Source of the DNA: Pseudomonadota bacterium
GTDB taxonomy: Bacteria > Pseudomonadota > Gammaproteobacteria > Steroidobacterales > Steroidobacteraceae
Assembly (NCBI GenBank): GCA_947453065.1
Contig: CANGFJ010000003.1
Coordinates: forward strand, 1-43,728
Length of the DNA stretch: 43,728 bases
Direction: 5' to 3'
Made by a program: the position numbers and the translations under genes. Positions 35,193 through 43,728 of the stretch are shown piece by piece (the stretch's first letter is position 1; each line of letters begins with the position of its first letter). A model generated the notes under the pieces. The model made no database searches. It was not told the DNA's origin and saw only the letters and a list, made by a program, of their open reading frames with translations.

Positions 35193-38100
35193 GGTGCTGC
35201 CTTCCCGCGGAACTCGTGGTCCAGCGCCTCGATCAGGGCGCGGGGCGGGCAATCCCGGTAGATTCCGTTCGACGGCGTACCAATGCCACGTGCAAACACA
35301 TAGATTGCGCCACCAACGTGACAATCGTAGTCGTAGCCGGGCAGGCGGCTGCGGAGCAGTCGGTGCAGCGCCAGCAGGTACAGGGTGTATTGCAGCTCGT
35401 AACGGGAGGCGAGCACCGCCTCGGCAAGGCGCGGCGGGCTGTAGTCGGCGAGCTTGTTCGACTTGTAGTCGAGCACGTAATAGCGCCCGCCGGACTCGAA
35501 GACCAGGTCCAGGAAGCCGGTGAGCTGGCCGTGCAGGTCGTCGGTGGCGAGGGACTCGCGATGCGCGCCGGGCTGGACGTGGGTCTGCAGCAGCCGGTCC
35601 ACGGCGCCGACGGACACGCCGTTTGTCGGGAGGACAAACCCCATCTCGGGCCAGGCGCCGGCGAGCGCCGCGAGGGCGGGCACCGGGTCGGCACCCGGCA
35701 CGGGCGAGGCGCCGAGCGGGCAACCGGCGAGCGCCCGGACCCAGTCGCTGAGGCGGATGGCGTCTGCGGCCTGAAGCCCGAGCAGGCCGGCACGTCGGGC
35801 GACAACGGCTGTCCAGGCGGCCTCGTCGGCAGGGTCTACCTCGCCGGTGGCGACGATCGGCCAGCCCGCCTCAAGCTGCCATTCGAGCAGGCCGTGGAGC
35901 AGCTCGCCAAAGCGGGCACCGCCGCCCAGGTCCTGGTAGTGGCCGACGTGGTCGAGCGGGGACGGCGGGGTTGCGAGCGCGTCCGTGTCGTCGGCATCGT
36001 CGTCACGGGCGTCGACCTGCGACTTGGCGAAGCGGTCGTCGGCCTCGGAGCCGGGTGCCGGCACCGCGCTGGCGCTCGGGTGGGCGAGCCCGCGAGTCAG
36101 CGCGGTGAAGCTGCTGCTGCGCCAACGGCTGACATGCCGGCGACGGGGTTCAGCGACCTGGTGGACGGTGACCGCCACGGCATCGGGCTCGAACCGGGCA
36201 AGGTCCGCGGTCGGCAGCGCGGCGACGGCGATGTGTTGGCAGCTCGCCCAGTCGGCCAGCCGCGTCGACAGGTCGGCAACGTCCTGGCGGCCAAGAAGTT
36301 GGGACAGGGCCGCCTTCGGCCAGGGCACGCCCTTCTTGCTGGGGAAGTCGCCGTTGCGGGTGGCGGCGCCCACGAACAACGCCCGCTCGGCGCGGGTGAA
36401 GGCGACATAGAGCAGGCGCACGTCCTCGGCCAGACGCTGCACGTCATTTTCATCCACATCGCCCTTCTTGGCGGCGCGGAACTCCTGAGCGAAGGGCACG
36501 AACACAACCGGGTACTGCAGGCCCTTGGACTTGTGCATCGTGATGACCTTCACGAGGCTGGCATCGGTCTCCAGCCGCAACTGGGCCGCCCCTTCGTCCT
36601 CGGGCCGATCGCGTATCTGCTCGGCCAGGTAGCGCACGACCGCCGCCTCGCCCTGCAAGTGGAGGCTGGCCTTCTGCAGCAGGTCGCCCAGGTGCAGCAG
36701 GTTGGTGAGCCGGCGCTCGCCCAGATCGGTATCGACCAGCAGCCGTGCCGGAATGCGCTGGTCGTGCAGGACCGCGTAGAGCATCGCGAGCAAACCCTGC
36801 TTCTGCCAGACCTGCTGCCAGCCTGCAAAACGCTCGGCTTCCTGCTCAAACCGAATGTCGTCGGCAAAGAGGCGGTCGAGGTCTTCAACGCGGTGTTTGA
36901 AACAGCGCGTCGCGATCGCCGCGCGCAGGGCCGTCATGGAACGCGGCTCGGCCACGGCGCGCAGGAGGTACCAGAGGTCCATCGCCTCGTCGGTGGCATA
37001 GACGCTGTCGCGGTCAGAGAGATAGACGCTGCGCACGCCGCGGAGGGCCAGCGCCTGGCGGATCTGCTGCGCGTCCTTGCCAGTGCGCACGAGCACGGCC
37101 ACCTCTGCAGGGGCCATGATTTTCGCGTTAAGCATCGTGACGATTTGTGTGGCGAAACCCGCGGCCAGCTCGGCGCGGGCTTTCAGCGCAGGCTGGGCAC
37201 CCGCCTGGCCGGTATGCCACACCGTCATGGCCGGTAGCGGCGTGCCCTGCGCATCCCACAAGGGCTCGACGGCCTTGCAGGCCACGACTTCAGAGTATCC
37301 GATGTCGCCAAGCAGATGCTGCGCGCGCCCGAAGATGAAGTTGACCGCATCGACCAGGCCCTGGGTAGAGCGGTAATTGCCGTTCAGCGTGTGGAGGCCG
37401 GCCGCGTCCTCGCGTGCGCCGAGATAGGTGTCGAGGTTGGCGCCGCGGAAGCGGTAAATCGCCTGCTTGGGGTCACCGATCATCACCAGCGATGCGGGCG
37501 TGGGGTGTGGGTCGCGGTAGATGCGCGCGAGCGCGCCGTACTGCCACGGATCGGTGTCCTGGAACTCGTCGACCAGCGCCACCGGATAGAGCTGGCGGAG
37601 ACGCGCTGCCAGTACGGTGCCGCGCTTGGCGTCATGCAGGGCCGCGTACAGGCGCTGCAGCAGGTCGTTGAAGTCGAACTGCGCGAGCCGGGCCTTGCGT
37701 TCAGCCAGCGCGCGGCGCAACTCAACCGCGGCGTGGGCCAGCAGTGGCTCGATGCCCGGGGCTTCGCCGCACTCGACGACCTGCTGCAAGACCACGAACG
37801 CGGGATGCTCGGGCACCGTGCACTTTTTCTTGGTGCGCGCCCGGAGTGTCTCCTGGGCGTAGCGACCGATGCCCTTCGCATCCAGGGTCGCACCCTGGCT
37901 CCAGTCATGCATCACCTGCAGGTCGGCGTCGTACTTCTCGCGCTTGTACGAACTGGCGTTGAGGTCTTTGCCGACGGCAACGCCCAGCACCTCGTCGATG
38001 CCTGTGCGGTCCGCACGCCAGGCCTCACGCGCCTTGCGCTGCGCCGCTTCAAAACGCTGCGACCAGTCGCGTACACGCGCGAGCCAGACATCGGGCGCCT

Positions 38101-38761
38101 CCGGGCTATCGACCAGCGTGGCATCGGGCTTGCGGTCCAGGCGTGCCAAGGAGGCCTTGAGTTCCTTGAGCAGCTTGTCGGGCGTTGCGGGCCACTGGGG
38201 CGCGGCGGCAACGGCCTCGGCATCCGCCGCGTAGAACCAGCGCCGCCAGTAGTCGCGCGCCACCGCCTGCAGCAGGCCCTGCGGATCCTCGACCCGCTCC
38301 TGCTCAAAGAGGCTCACGCTGTCGAAGGCATGCTGACGCAGCATGCGACTGCACCAGCCGTGAATCGTGTGGATCGCTGCCTCGTCCATCCACTGTGCGG
38401 CGGCCTCGAGGCGACGGGCATCGGCCAACCAGCCTTCCGGAGAACGCGCGTCGCGCAAGGCAATGAGCATCGGATCGTGCGTCTTGCCTGGCAGCGCCTG
38501 CCGTTCGCGGAACACCGCGGCCGCCTCGCCAATGCGCAACCGGATGCGATCGCGCAGCTCCTGGGTGGCGGCCTCGGTGAAGGTCATGACGAGGATGTCT
38601 GGCGGATTCAGCGGCCGCCCACCCGGACCTGCACCGAGCAACAGGCGCAGGTACAGCATCGCGAGCGTCCAGGTCTTGCCCGTGCCAGCGCTGGCTTCAA
38701 TGACCTGCAGGCCATCGAACTCAAAATGCAGGATGTCCATGGGTTGCGCAGCGACGTTCAT
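35189..38761 (-). CDS. recB: Exodeoxyribonuclease V subunit beta
   Basis: UvrD-like motifs VIEASAGTGKTWTLAMLYLRLLLG, ALVDEFQDTDPWQYG, VITMHKSKGLQYPVVFVPF; C-terminal nuclease YVLDYKSNKL. Confidence 0.96.
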   Translation of the reverse strand: MNVAAQPMDILHFEFDGLQVIEASAGTGKTWTLAMLYLRLLLGAGPGGRPLNPPDILVMTFTEAATQELRDRIRLRIGEAAAVFRERQALPGKTHDPMLIALRDARSPEGWLADARRLEAAAQWMDEAAIHTIHGWCSRMLRQHAFDSVSLFEQERVEDPQGLLQAVARDYWRRWFYAADAEAVAAAPQWPATPDKLLKELKASLARLDRKPDATLVDSPEAPDVWLARVRDWSQRFEAAQRKAREAWRADRTGIDEVLGVAVGKDLNASSYKREKYDADLQVMHDWSQGATLDAKGIGRYAQETLRARTKKKCTVPEHPAFVVLQQVVECGEAPGIEPLLAHAAVELRRALAERKARLAQFDFNDLLQRLYAALHDAKRGTVLAARLRQLYPVALVDEFQDTDPWQYGALARIYRDPHPTPASLVMIGDPKQAIYRFRGANLDTYLGAREDAAGLHTLNGNYRSTQGLVDAVNFIFGRAQHLLGDIGYSEVVACKAVEPLWDAQGTPLPAMTVWHTGQAGAQPALKARAELAAGFATQIVTMLNAKIMAPAEVAVLVRTGKDAQQIRQALALRGVRSVYLSDRDSVYATDEAMDLWYLLRAVAEPRSMTALRAAIATRCFKHRVEDLDRLFADDIRFEQEAERFAGWQQVWQKQGLLAMLYAVLHDQRIPARLLVDTDLGERRLTNLLHLGDLLQKASLHLQGEAAVVRYLAEQIRDRPEDEGAAQLRLETDASLVKVITMHKSKGLQYPVVFVPFAQEFRAAKKGDVDENDVQRLAEDVRLLYVAFTRAERALFVGAATRNGDFPSKKGVPWPKAALSQLLGRQDVADLSTRLADWASCQHIAVAALPTADLARFEPDAVAVTVHQVAEPRRRHVSRWRSSSFTALTRGLAHPSASAVPAPGSEADDRFAKSQVDARDDDADDTDALATPPSPLDHVGHYQDLGGGARFGELLHGLLEWQLEAGWPIVATGEVDPADEAAWTAVVARRAGLLGLQAADAIRLSDWVRALAGCPLGASPVPGADPVPALAALAGAWPEMGFVLPTNGVSVGAVDRLLQTHVQPGAHRESLATDDLHGQLTGFLDLVFESGGRYYVLDYKSNKLADYSPPRLAEAVLASRYELQYTLYLLALHRLLRSRLPGYDYDCHVGGAIYVFARGIGTPSNGIYRDCPPRALIEALDHEFRGKAAP

Positions 38762-41700
38762 TCTTCGTCCCCCGCATCCGGGCCGGCACCGTCGCGCGTC
38801 ACGCTCGACACAAGGCTGGCGTACAAGGGCGCTGCCCAGCGCGCGACGCCGTCTTCAATGTCGGCATAGCCCTCAAAGCTGCGCTGCAAATAGGTCGACC
38901 AGGCCCGCTCGCCATCGTAATAGCCATCGCCATCGAAACAGTCTTCGAGGCGCTCGGGTTCGTCTTTCTTGCTGGTGGGCGCCAGCAGTTCACATGCAGT
39001 CCGCGGGGCGACAGGCAGCGGTGCCTGCCACCCTGCGCGGAACGCTTCGACCCAGCTGTGCAGCTGCGCCAGCGCTGCCTCGCGACCGATGGGCGCAATA
39101 TGCAGGACGGTATCGGGTCCGCAGAGTTCGGTGCGCAGGTCGTGGCCTGCCGCTTCGAGGCAAACCTGGGTGACCCAGGCGGCCACGAACTTGTCGAAGC
39201 GCGGTTGCTGCTTGCGGAGCAGCGCACCAGGCCGCAGGACCAGCTGCAGCCACTGGCCACCCTGGCTGCGCAGGCCTGTCACGGCACCGTAGACGCGCTG
39301 GTCACCAACGGACAGGTCGAAGGACAACGGGTCCTGGCGCAGGGGCCAGGTGTCGAGCCACGACTGCGCATGCCCGATCACGGCCTGCGCGTCGCGCGCC
39401 AGATCCGCGAGCACACGGCCGCCACTGGCGCCCAGCGGCAAGCGACCCGACAACTGCAAGCGCTCGCGGGCCGTCTGCTCATCGACCGCAATCCAGTCAC
39501 GAATGAAGTCCGACTTCGCCTGGTGTTCTTCGAGCGCGTCGAGCTCGAAGGGCTCGTCTTCCTCCAACGCGTCATCGGGCTCATCGAGCCGCACGTTCAG
39601 GCGACCGCGCCAGTAGGTTTCGACGGGTTGCTTCACAAAGCGCTGCAGCGCTTCGAGCGTGATGGACGCTGGCAGGGCCAGAGAGGCAGACCCCACACCG
39701 GCAACGCGGTTGGGGAGCTCGCTCTCCGCCATCGGTTTCCAGTCGCTGTCGTAGGTGCGGAACGCAGGGTGCGCGCCCGGCGCAGACTCGAAGTATTGCC
39801 GCGAGAAAGGCTGCAGGGGTTGCAGCCGGGGCTCGCCGATGTCGGTGAACCGGCGGGCGAGTTCATCGCGCAGCTGCCCGATGACCACCGACGGCGCCAG
39901 TTCCGCGTTGTCCGTGACGCGGTGACCCATCCAGCTGACATAGAGCCTGTCGCGCGCGCAGAGCAGGGCTTCGAGAAACAGGTATCGGTCGTCGTCGCGG
40001 CGCGAACGGTCGCCCGGGCGCCAGCTCTGCGTCATCAGATCGAAGTCGCGCGGCGTGGCGCGACGCGGGTAGGCGCCATCGTTCATGCCAAGCAGGCAGA
40101 CGACGCGGAACGGAATCGATCGCATGGGCATCAGCGTCGCAAACTGCACGCCACCGCCGAAGAAGCGCTGCTGCAGGCCGGTGCTTTCGACGGCGGCGAG
40201 CCAGTGTTCACGCACGACGAGCAAGGGCACCGCCTCGTCGAGCGCTGCCGTGTCGCACAGCGTCTGCCAGTGCAGGAGCTGCTCGCGCAAACGCTGCAGC
40301 AGACGCGCTGCCGGGTCGTCGCCCGTGGCATCAAAGAATCGGTCGAGCAGCGCCGTAAGGCGAGTGGCCCATTCGGCCGGACGTTGTGCACCGTGCAGCT
40401 CGGCGACCGTGACGCGCATGGCGTCGATCCAGGCCGCGAGGCCGCCTACGCGCAGCGCGGCCAGGCCCGTCATGCCGGCAGTGGGCAGCACGTCTTGCCA
40501 CGGCGCTTCGCCGGGCACGGCATAGCCCAGGAGCAGGCGTTCAAGGCCGGCAGCCCAGGTGTTCTGCGCCAAGGTGGGCAGTGATTCGGGCACGCCGTGC
40601 TCTGCACGGTGGGGGCCATCCAGGCCCCAGCGCACGATCGCCTTGTCGAGTGCATCGCGCAGCGATTCAATGTCGGACTCGGACAGATCGAAGCGCTTGC
40701 GCACCGCCGCCACTTCGAACAGCGAGAGCCAGTCTGTCATCGCAACCCGCGAGTCCGGCAGGTGCAGCAGGCGTTCAAGTGCCTGGACCAACGGCTGTTC
40801 CCGCGGCGAGGTGTCGGCAACGCTATAGGGCAGGTGCCGCGCCTGCTGCGGGTTGAAGCGCCCGAACACGGCCTGGATGTGTGACACGAACTCCGTCATG
40901 TCCGGGACCATTACCATGATGTCCGACGGCTTTAGCGACGCATCGGCATCCAGCAACGCGAGCAGCTGGTCGTGCAGCACCTCGACTTCGCGCTGCGCCG
41001 AGTGCGCCTGCACGAAGACGATCGAATCATCGCTCGCTACAGCTTCTGGCAGCACCGGCAGAGGCTCCAGGTTCAGGATGGCCGACTGCAGGCGCGCAAG
41101 GCGGGTGGCCGGTTGGCCGTTTTTCTCGAGCACGTCCAGCGGATCGGTGAACCAGTCTATGCGCGGCAACTGGTGGGGCTGGTCGGCGGTCTGGTCGAAG
41201 CTGTCGAGCAGGTGCAGGTAATCGCGACCTTGCTTGCCCAGCGACGCCAGCAGCGGCGGCGCTTCGGATTGCGCGTCGAGGTTGGCGCGCGCGCCGTGGC
41301 GTTGCCGCGCCAGCCGCTTGAGCAGTTCGCGCCCCTCGACGATATCGCCCCAGTGGTACTGACAGGGGTTCTGTACGGCCACAATGACCTGGCACACACG
41401 ACCGAGTTGCGCGAGCGCCTCGACCGACTGCATCGGCAGCGCCGAGATGCCAAACACGATAAGCCGCGGCGGCAGACCGACAGGTCGCAATCCCTCGTGC
41501 GCCGTGATCGCCTCGACGAAGGCGCGATGGACGGCGGCACGCGACGTGTTGGCGTTGCGGGGGCCGACATCGGCACGCAATGCCCGCCACAGTGCGGGTT
41601 GCCAGCGGTGTTCCCGCGGCGCGCTGCTGTCGTCGCCGCTTTCCCAGGCCTGCAGCCAGTCGGCACGGTACTGCTGGTACCCGTCGAAGACATCGGCCAC

Positions 41701-42141
41701 CTGCTGCGCCAGTTGCCAGGCGCGGCGGCCATCGTCGTCGCCGAGCAGGTAATGCGCCAAGGGTGCATAGGACAGCGGATCGGCGGCCACACAGGCGGGC
41801 AACAGGCGCAGCAAACGCCAGGTGAGCGCGCCCTTGTCGAAGACCAGTTGCGCAGGCACGGCATCGCGTCCCAGCACGGCGCGATAGGCGCGCCACAGGA
41901 AGGTGGACGGCAGGTCGATGTTCGTCGCGGCGCAGATGCCGAAGGCTGCATCATCGGCCAGCGCCTGCTGCAGCCAGTGCTTCATGCCGTTGCTCTGCAC
42001 CAGGAACTGCTCGGCCACCAACGGCGGCAACGGCGCGCGCTGGATCACGCCGATGACCAGGTTGCGCAGGTCTTCGAGACGATTGCCGTGGACGACCAGA
42101 AAACCGGTCGGCGGCGCGTGGGAGGCAGTGGTCGGTGGCAT
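38758..42141 (-). CDS. recC: Exodeoxyribonuclease V subunit gamma
   Basis: FLVVHGNRLEDL start, QSNGMKHWLQQALA, LFGISALP-like region, CLLGMNDGAYPR; upstream of recB with ATGA overlap. Confidence 0.95.
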   Translation of the reverse strand: MPPTTASHAPPTGFLVVHGNRLEDLRNLVIGVIQRAPLPPLVAEQFLVQSNGMKHWLQQALADDAAFGICAATNIDLPSTFLWRAYRAVLGRDAVPAQLVFDKGALTWRLLRLLPACVAADPLSYAPLAHYLLGDDDGRRAWQLAQQVADVFDGYQQYRADWLQAWESGDDSSAPREHRWQPALWRALRADVGPRNANTSRAAVHRAFVEAITAHEGLRPVGLPPRLIVFGISALPMQSVEALAQLGRVCQVIVAVQNPCQYHWGDIVEGRELLKRLARQRHGARANLDAQSEAPPLLASLGKQGRDYLHLLDSFDQTADQPHQLPRIDWFTDPLDVLEKNGQPATRLARLQSAILNLEPLPVLPEAVASDDSIVFVQAHSAQREVEVLHDQLLALLDADASLKPSDIMVMVPDMTEFVSHIQAVFGRFNPQQARHLPYSVADTSPREQPLVQALERLLHLPDSRVAMTDWLSLFEVAAVRKRFDLSESDIESLRDALDKAIVRWGLDGPHRAEHGVPESLPTLAQNTWAAGLERLLLGYAVPGEAPWQDVLPTAGMTGLAALRVGGLAAWIDAMRVTVAELHGAQRPAEWATRLTALLDRFFDATGDDPAARLLQRLREQLLHWQTLCDTAALDEAVPLLVVREHWLAAVESTGLQQRFFGGGVQFATLMPMRSIPFRVVCLLGMNDGAYPRRATPRDFDLMTQSWRPGDRSRRDDDRYLFLEALLCARDRLYVSWMGHRVTDNAELAPSVVIGQLRDELARRFTDIGEPRLQPLQPFSRQYFESAPGAHPAFRTYDSDWKPMAESELPNRVAGVGSASLALPASITLEALQRFVKQPVETYWRGRLNVRLDEPDDALEEDEPFELDALEEHQAKSDFIRDWIAVDEQTARERLQLSGRLPLGASGGRVLADLARDAQAVIGHAQSWLDTWPLRQDPLSFDLSVGDQRVYGAVTGLRSQGGQWLQLVLRPGALLRKQQPRFDKFVAAWVTQVCLEAAGHDLRTELCGPDTVLHIAPIGREAALAQLHSWVEAFRAGWQAPLPVAPRTACELLAPTSKKDEPERLEDCFDGDGYYDGERAWSTYLQRSFEGYADIEDGVARWAAPLYASLVSSVTRDGAGPDAGDEE

Positions 42142-42195
42142 GTGCGAAGGATTCTCTCCCCGGGCAGGCTCAGCAGGTGAGCCTCGTGGTCCGGG

Positions 42196-42948
42196 TTATT
42201 CCTCGCCGAAATCCCGGTCCGGGTGATCGGTCGCGCCCTGCTTCCAGTAACCGCGCGTGGTCAGCTGGGCGGCCGGGAACTGCCGTTCCTGCAGGAAATG
42301 GCGACGGATGCGCCGCATTGCCCCGGACTCGCAGGCCACATACACCCGCGCATCGGTCGGCAGCGCAGCGCCCCGGACGGCAACCTCGAGCAAGGCCCCA
42401 GGTAGCGGGTCGAACGCACCACGCACCAGCCAATGGAAGCTCGCACCGGGGTGCGCCACATCCAGCGCCGCGGCCTGCGACAGCTCGCTGAGCTCCACGA
42501 ACACCTGCACCGGCAGCGCGGGCGGCAGGTCCGCGAGGATCGTGGCCATGGCCGGGATGGCGGTCTCATCGGCGGCCAGCAGGAAGGCACCCGCCGCAGC
42601 GTCGATGGCGTAGGCGCGGCCGGGACCTGCAATCTGGAGTGTCTGCCCCGGCGCAGCCTGTTCCGCCCAGGTAGACGCCGGCCCCTCGCCATGCAGCACC
42701 AGGTCGACATCCAGCTCGCGCGTCTGCGAGTCGAAGCGGCGCGGCGTGTAGGTGCGCAACACCGGCGCGGTGTCTGCATGGAAGACCAGCTTGATGTGGG
42801 CCGCCGGGCCGGACCACTCGAAGGCCGCCAGCGCCTCACCCGTGAACGTGACGCGGCGCATGCGGGGGGTGAGCGCAACCACGCGTGACACCGTGACGGC
42901 GTAGCGCGGCTTTTTGGACTTGGGGGCTGGGGCGTCGGGAGTGGTCAT
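42196..42948 (-). CDS. Siderophore-interacting protein (FAD-binding, SIP family)
   Basis: RVTFTGEALAAFEWSGPAAHIKLVF...RTYTPRRFD...LAADETAIPAMATILADLP...YWKQGATDHP; ATG 42948. Confidence 0.93.
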   Translation of the reverse strand: MTTPDAPAPKSKKPRYAVTVSRVVALTPRMRRVTFTGEALAAFEWSGPAAHIKLVFHADTAPVLRTYTPRRFDSQTRELDVDLVLHGEGPASTWAEQAAPGQTLQIAGPGRAYAIDAAAGAFLLAADETAIPAMATILADLPPALPVQVFVELSELSQAAALDVAHPGASFHWLVRGAFDPLPGALLEVAVRGAALPTDARVYVACESGAMRRIRRHFLQERQFPAAQLTTRGYWKQGATDHPDRDFGEE

Positions 42949-43027
42949 GGGGGGATTGTCCTTGAAGTAGCGCAGGACAGCACGCCATCCGGCAAGGCAA
43001 ACTCCTTTTTTTGCCGCCGGACATCCC

Positions 43028-43567
43028 ATGAAATCACTGCTTGTCAGCGTCGCCCTGATCCTGGGCGTGCAGTCCCTCGCCCAGGCCCAGGTTGCCCCGG
43101 TGGCCGCGCCTCATTCAGAGCAACTGAAAATGCTCGAGAGTGCCGATCCGGCCCTGGCCCGCAACAAGCACCACGTCTATGACTTCTGGCGCATCGTCTA
43201 CGAAGGCGGTCATGTCGAGCAAGCGGCGCAGTACATGGCGCCGGAGTACATCCAGCACAACCCCAACCTGCCCTCAGGTCGCCAGACTTTTGTGGACTTC
43301 TTCAAGACTGCGCGGCCACCGAAGCCCGTCGCGGACCACATGAAGATGCCGGTGTTCTCGATTGTGGCTGAGCGCAACATCGTCACGATTTTCTCGGCGC
43401 GCAAGGTGCGCGACCGCGCCAAGGCCGACCATGTCTACACCATCACCTGGTTCGACATGTTCCGCCTGGATGACAAGGGCCTGATCGCCGAACACTGGGA
43501 CCCATCGGAGATGTGGGTCGATGGCAAGCCGCCGGGGGCGGAGTTCTTTGTCGAGTGGGACAAGTAA
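43028..43567 (+). CDS. SnoaL/NTF2-like secreted protein
   Basis: Signal peptide VSVALILGVQSLAQAQ; YIQHNPNLPSGRQTFVDFF...IVTIFSARKV...DMFRLDDKGLIAEHWD. Confidence 0.88.
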   Translation: MKSLLVSVALILGVQSLAQAQVAPVAAPHSEQLKMLESADPALARNKHHVYDFWRIVYEGGHVEQAAQYMAPEYIQHNPNLPSGRQTFVDFFKTARPPKPVADHMKMPVFSIVAERNIVTIFSARKVRDRAKADHVYTITWFDMFRLDDKGLIAEHWDPSEMWVDGKPPGAEFFVEWDK

Positions 43568-43572
43568 CGGCG

Positions 43573-43728
43573 TTATTTCCCGATGCAGAAGCTTCCGAAG
43601 ATTTCTCCCAACAGATCTTCGTTCGTAAACTCACCCGTTATTTCATTCAGCGCCTGCTGAGCCAGGCGCAGTTCCTCCGCCACCAGCTCGCCCTGACGGC
43701 GTGCCAACAGGGTCACGGCCTGGTCGAA
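43573..43728 (-). CDS. mnmE: tRNA modification GTPase MnmE, C-terminal fragment (runs off window)
   Basis: Reverse-strand translation [51 protein letters not shown] matches the conserved MnmE C-terminus. Not in the ORF track because it is partial. Confidence 0.93.
   Translation of the reverse strand, partial: FDQAVTLLARRQGELVAEELRLAQQALNEITGEFTNEDLLGEIFGSFCIGK

Noticed and set aside
35193-35723. N-terminal extension of the recD ORF up to 35723
   Set aside because: Overlaps recB coding; Arg/Pro/Ala-rich shadow. ATG 35192 with ATGA overlap is the natural recD start.
33438-42141. recCBD as a possible phage or defence island component
   Set aside because: Complete, canonical, overlapping recC-recB-recD order with housekeeping neighbours (mnmE nearby); ordinary chromosomal repair locus.
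35216-42180. Several long plus-strand ORFs (35216-37237, 37316-38869, 39058-40584, 40972-42180)
   Set aside because: Antisense to recB and recC; no recognisable domains.
1-43728. CRISPR arrays, tandem repeats, insertion sequences, tRNA/rRNA genes
   Set aside because: None recognised by eye on either strand; short RNAs could be missed without a covariance-model scan (tRNAscan-SE, Infernal).

Overview
High-GC bacterial chromosomal window, probably proteobacterial (inference from gene content). It is densely packed with about 30 protein-coding genes; I recognised no rRNA, tRNA, CRISPR array, transposase or phage gene. Left to right: (i) a lipoprotein plus DUF6152-like pair; (ii) a GntR/FCD regulator translationally coupled to a LigM/DesA-like (GcvT-fold) aromatic O-demethylase, preceded by a promoter carrying two GGGATCCC palindromes; (iii) a long, tightly overlapping minus-strand cluster (about 12.55 kb down to 3.39 kb) that I consider the best candidate for an undescribed system: 4-helix-bundle-like membrane sensor, Na/Pi-cotransporter family protein, GPP34 (Golgi phosphoprotein 3-like) protein, STAS protein, RsbW-like HATPase, TrpX-type ABC substrate-binding protein, STAS-fused protein of unknown function, ABC permease, ABC ATPase, and a photolyase/cryptochrome-like FAD-domain protein with unusual domain order; (iv) CDF cation transporter, TonB-dependent receptor, PhoD-like phosphatase, AI-2E transporter, EamA exporter; (v) diheme cytochrome, SOUL protein, NUDIX fusion, tannase/feruloyl esterase; (vi) a DUF1592 / DUF1552 / MBL-fold / ankyrin cluster in which the MBL protein has a degenerate metal motif; (vii) an unlisted 33-aa Lys-rich ORF, N-formylglutamate amidohydrolase, transglutaminase-like protein; (viii) recC-recB-recD; (ix) siderophore-interacting protein, SnoaL/NTF2-like protein, and the 3' end of mnmE. 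All family assignments come from reading the translations by eye; no database search was run.
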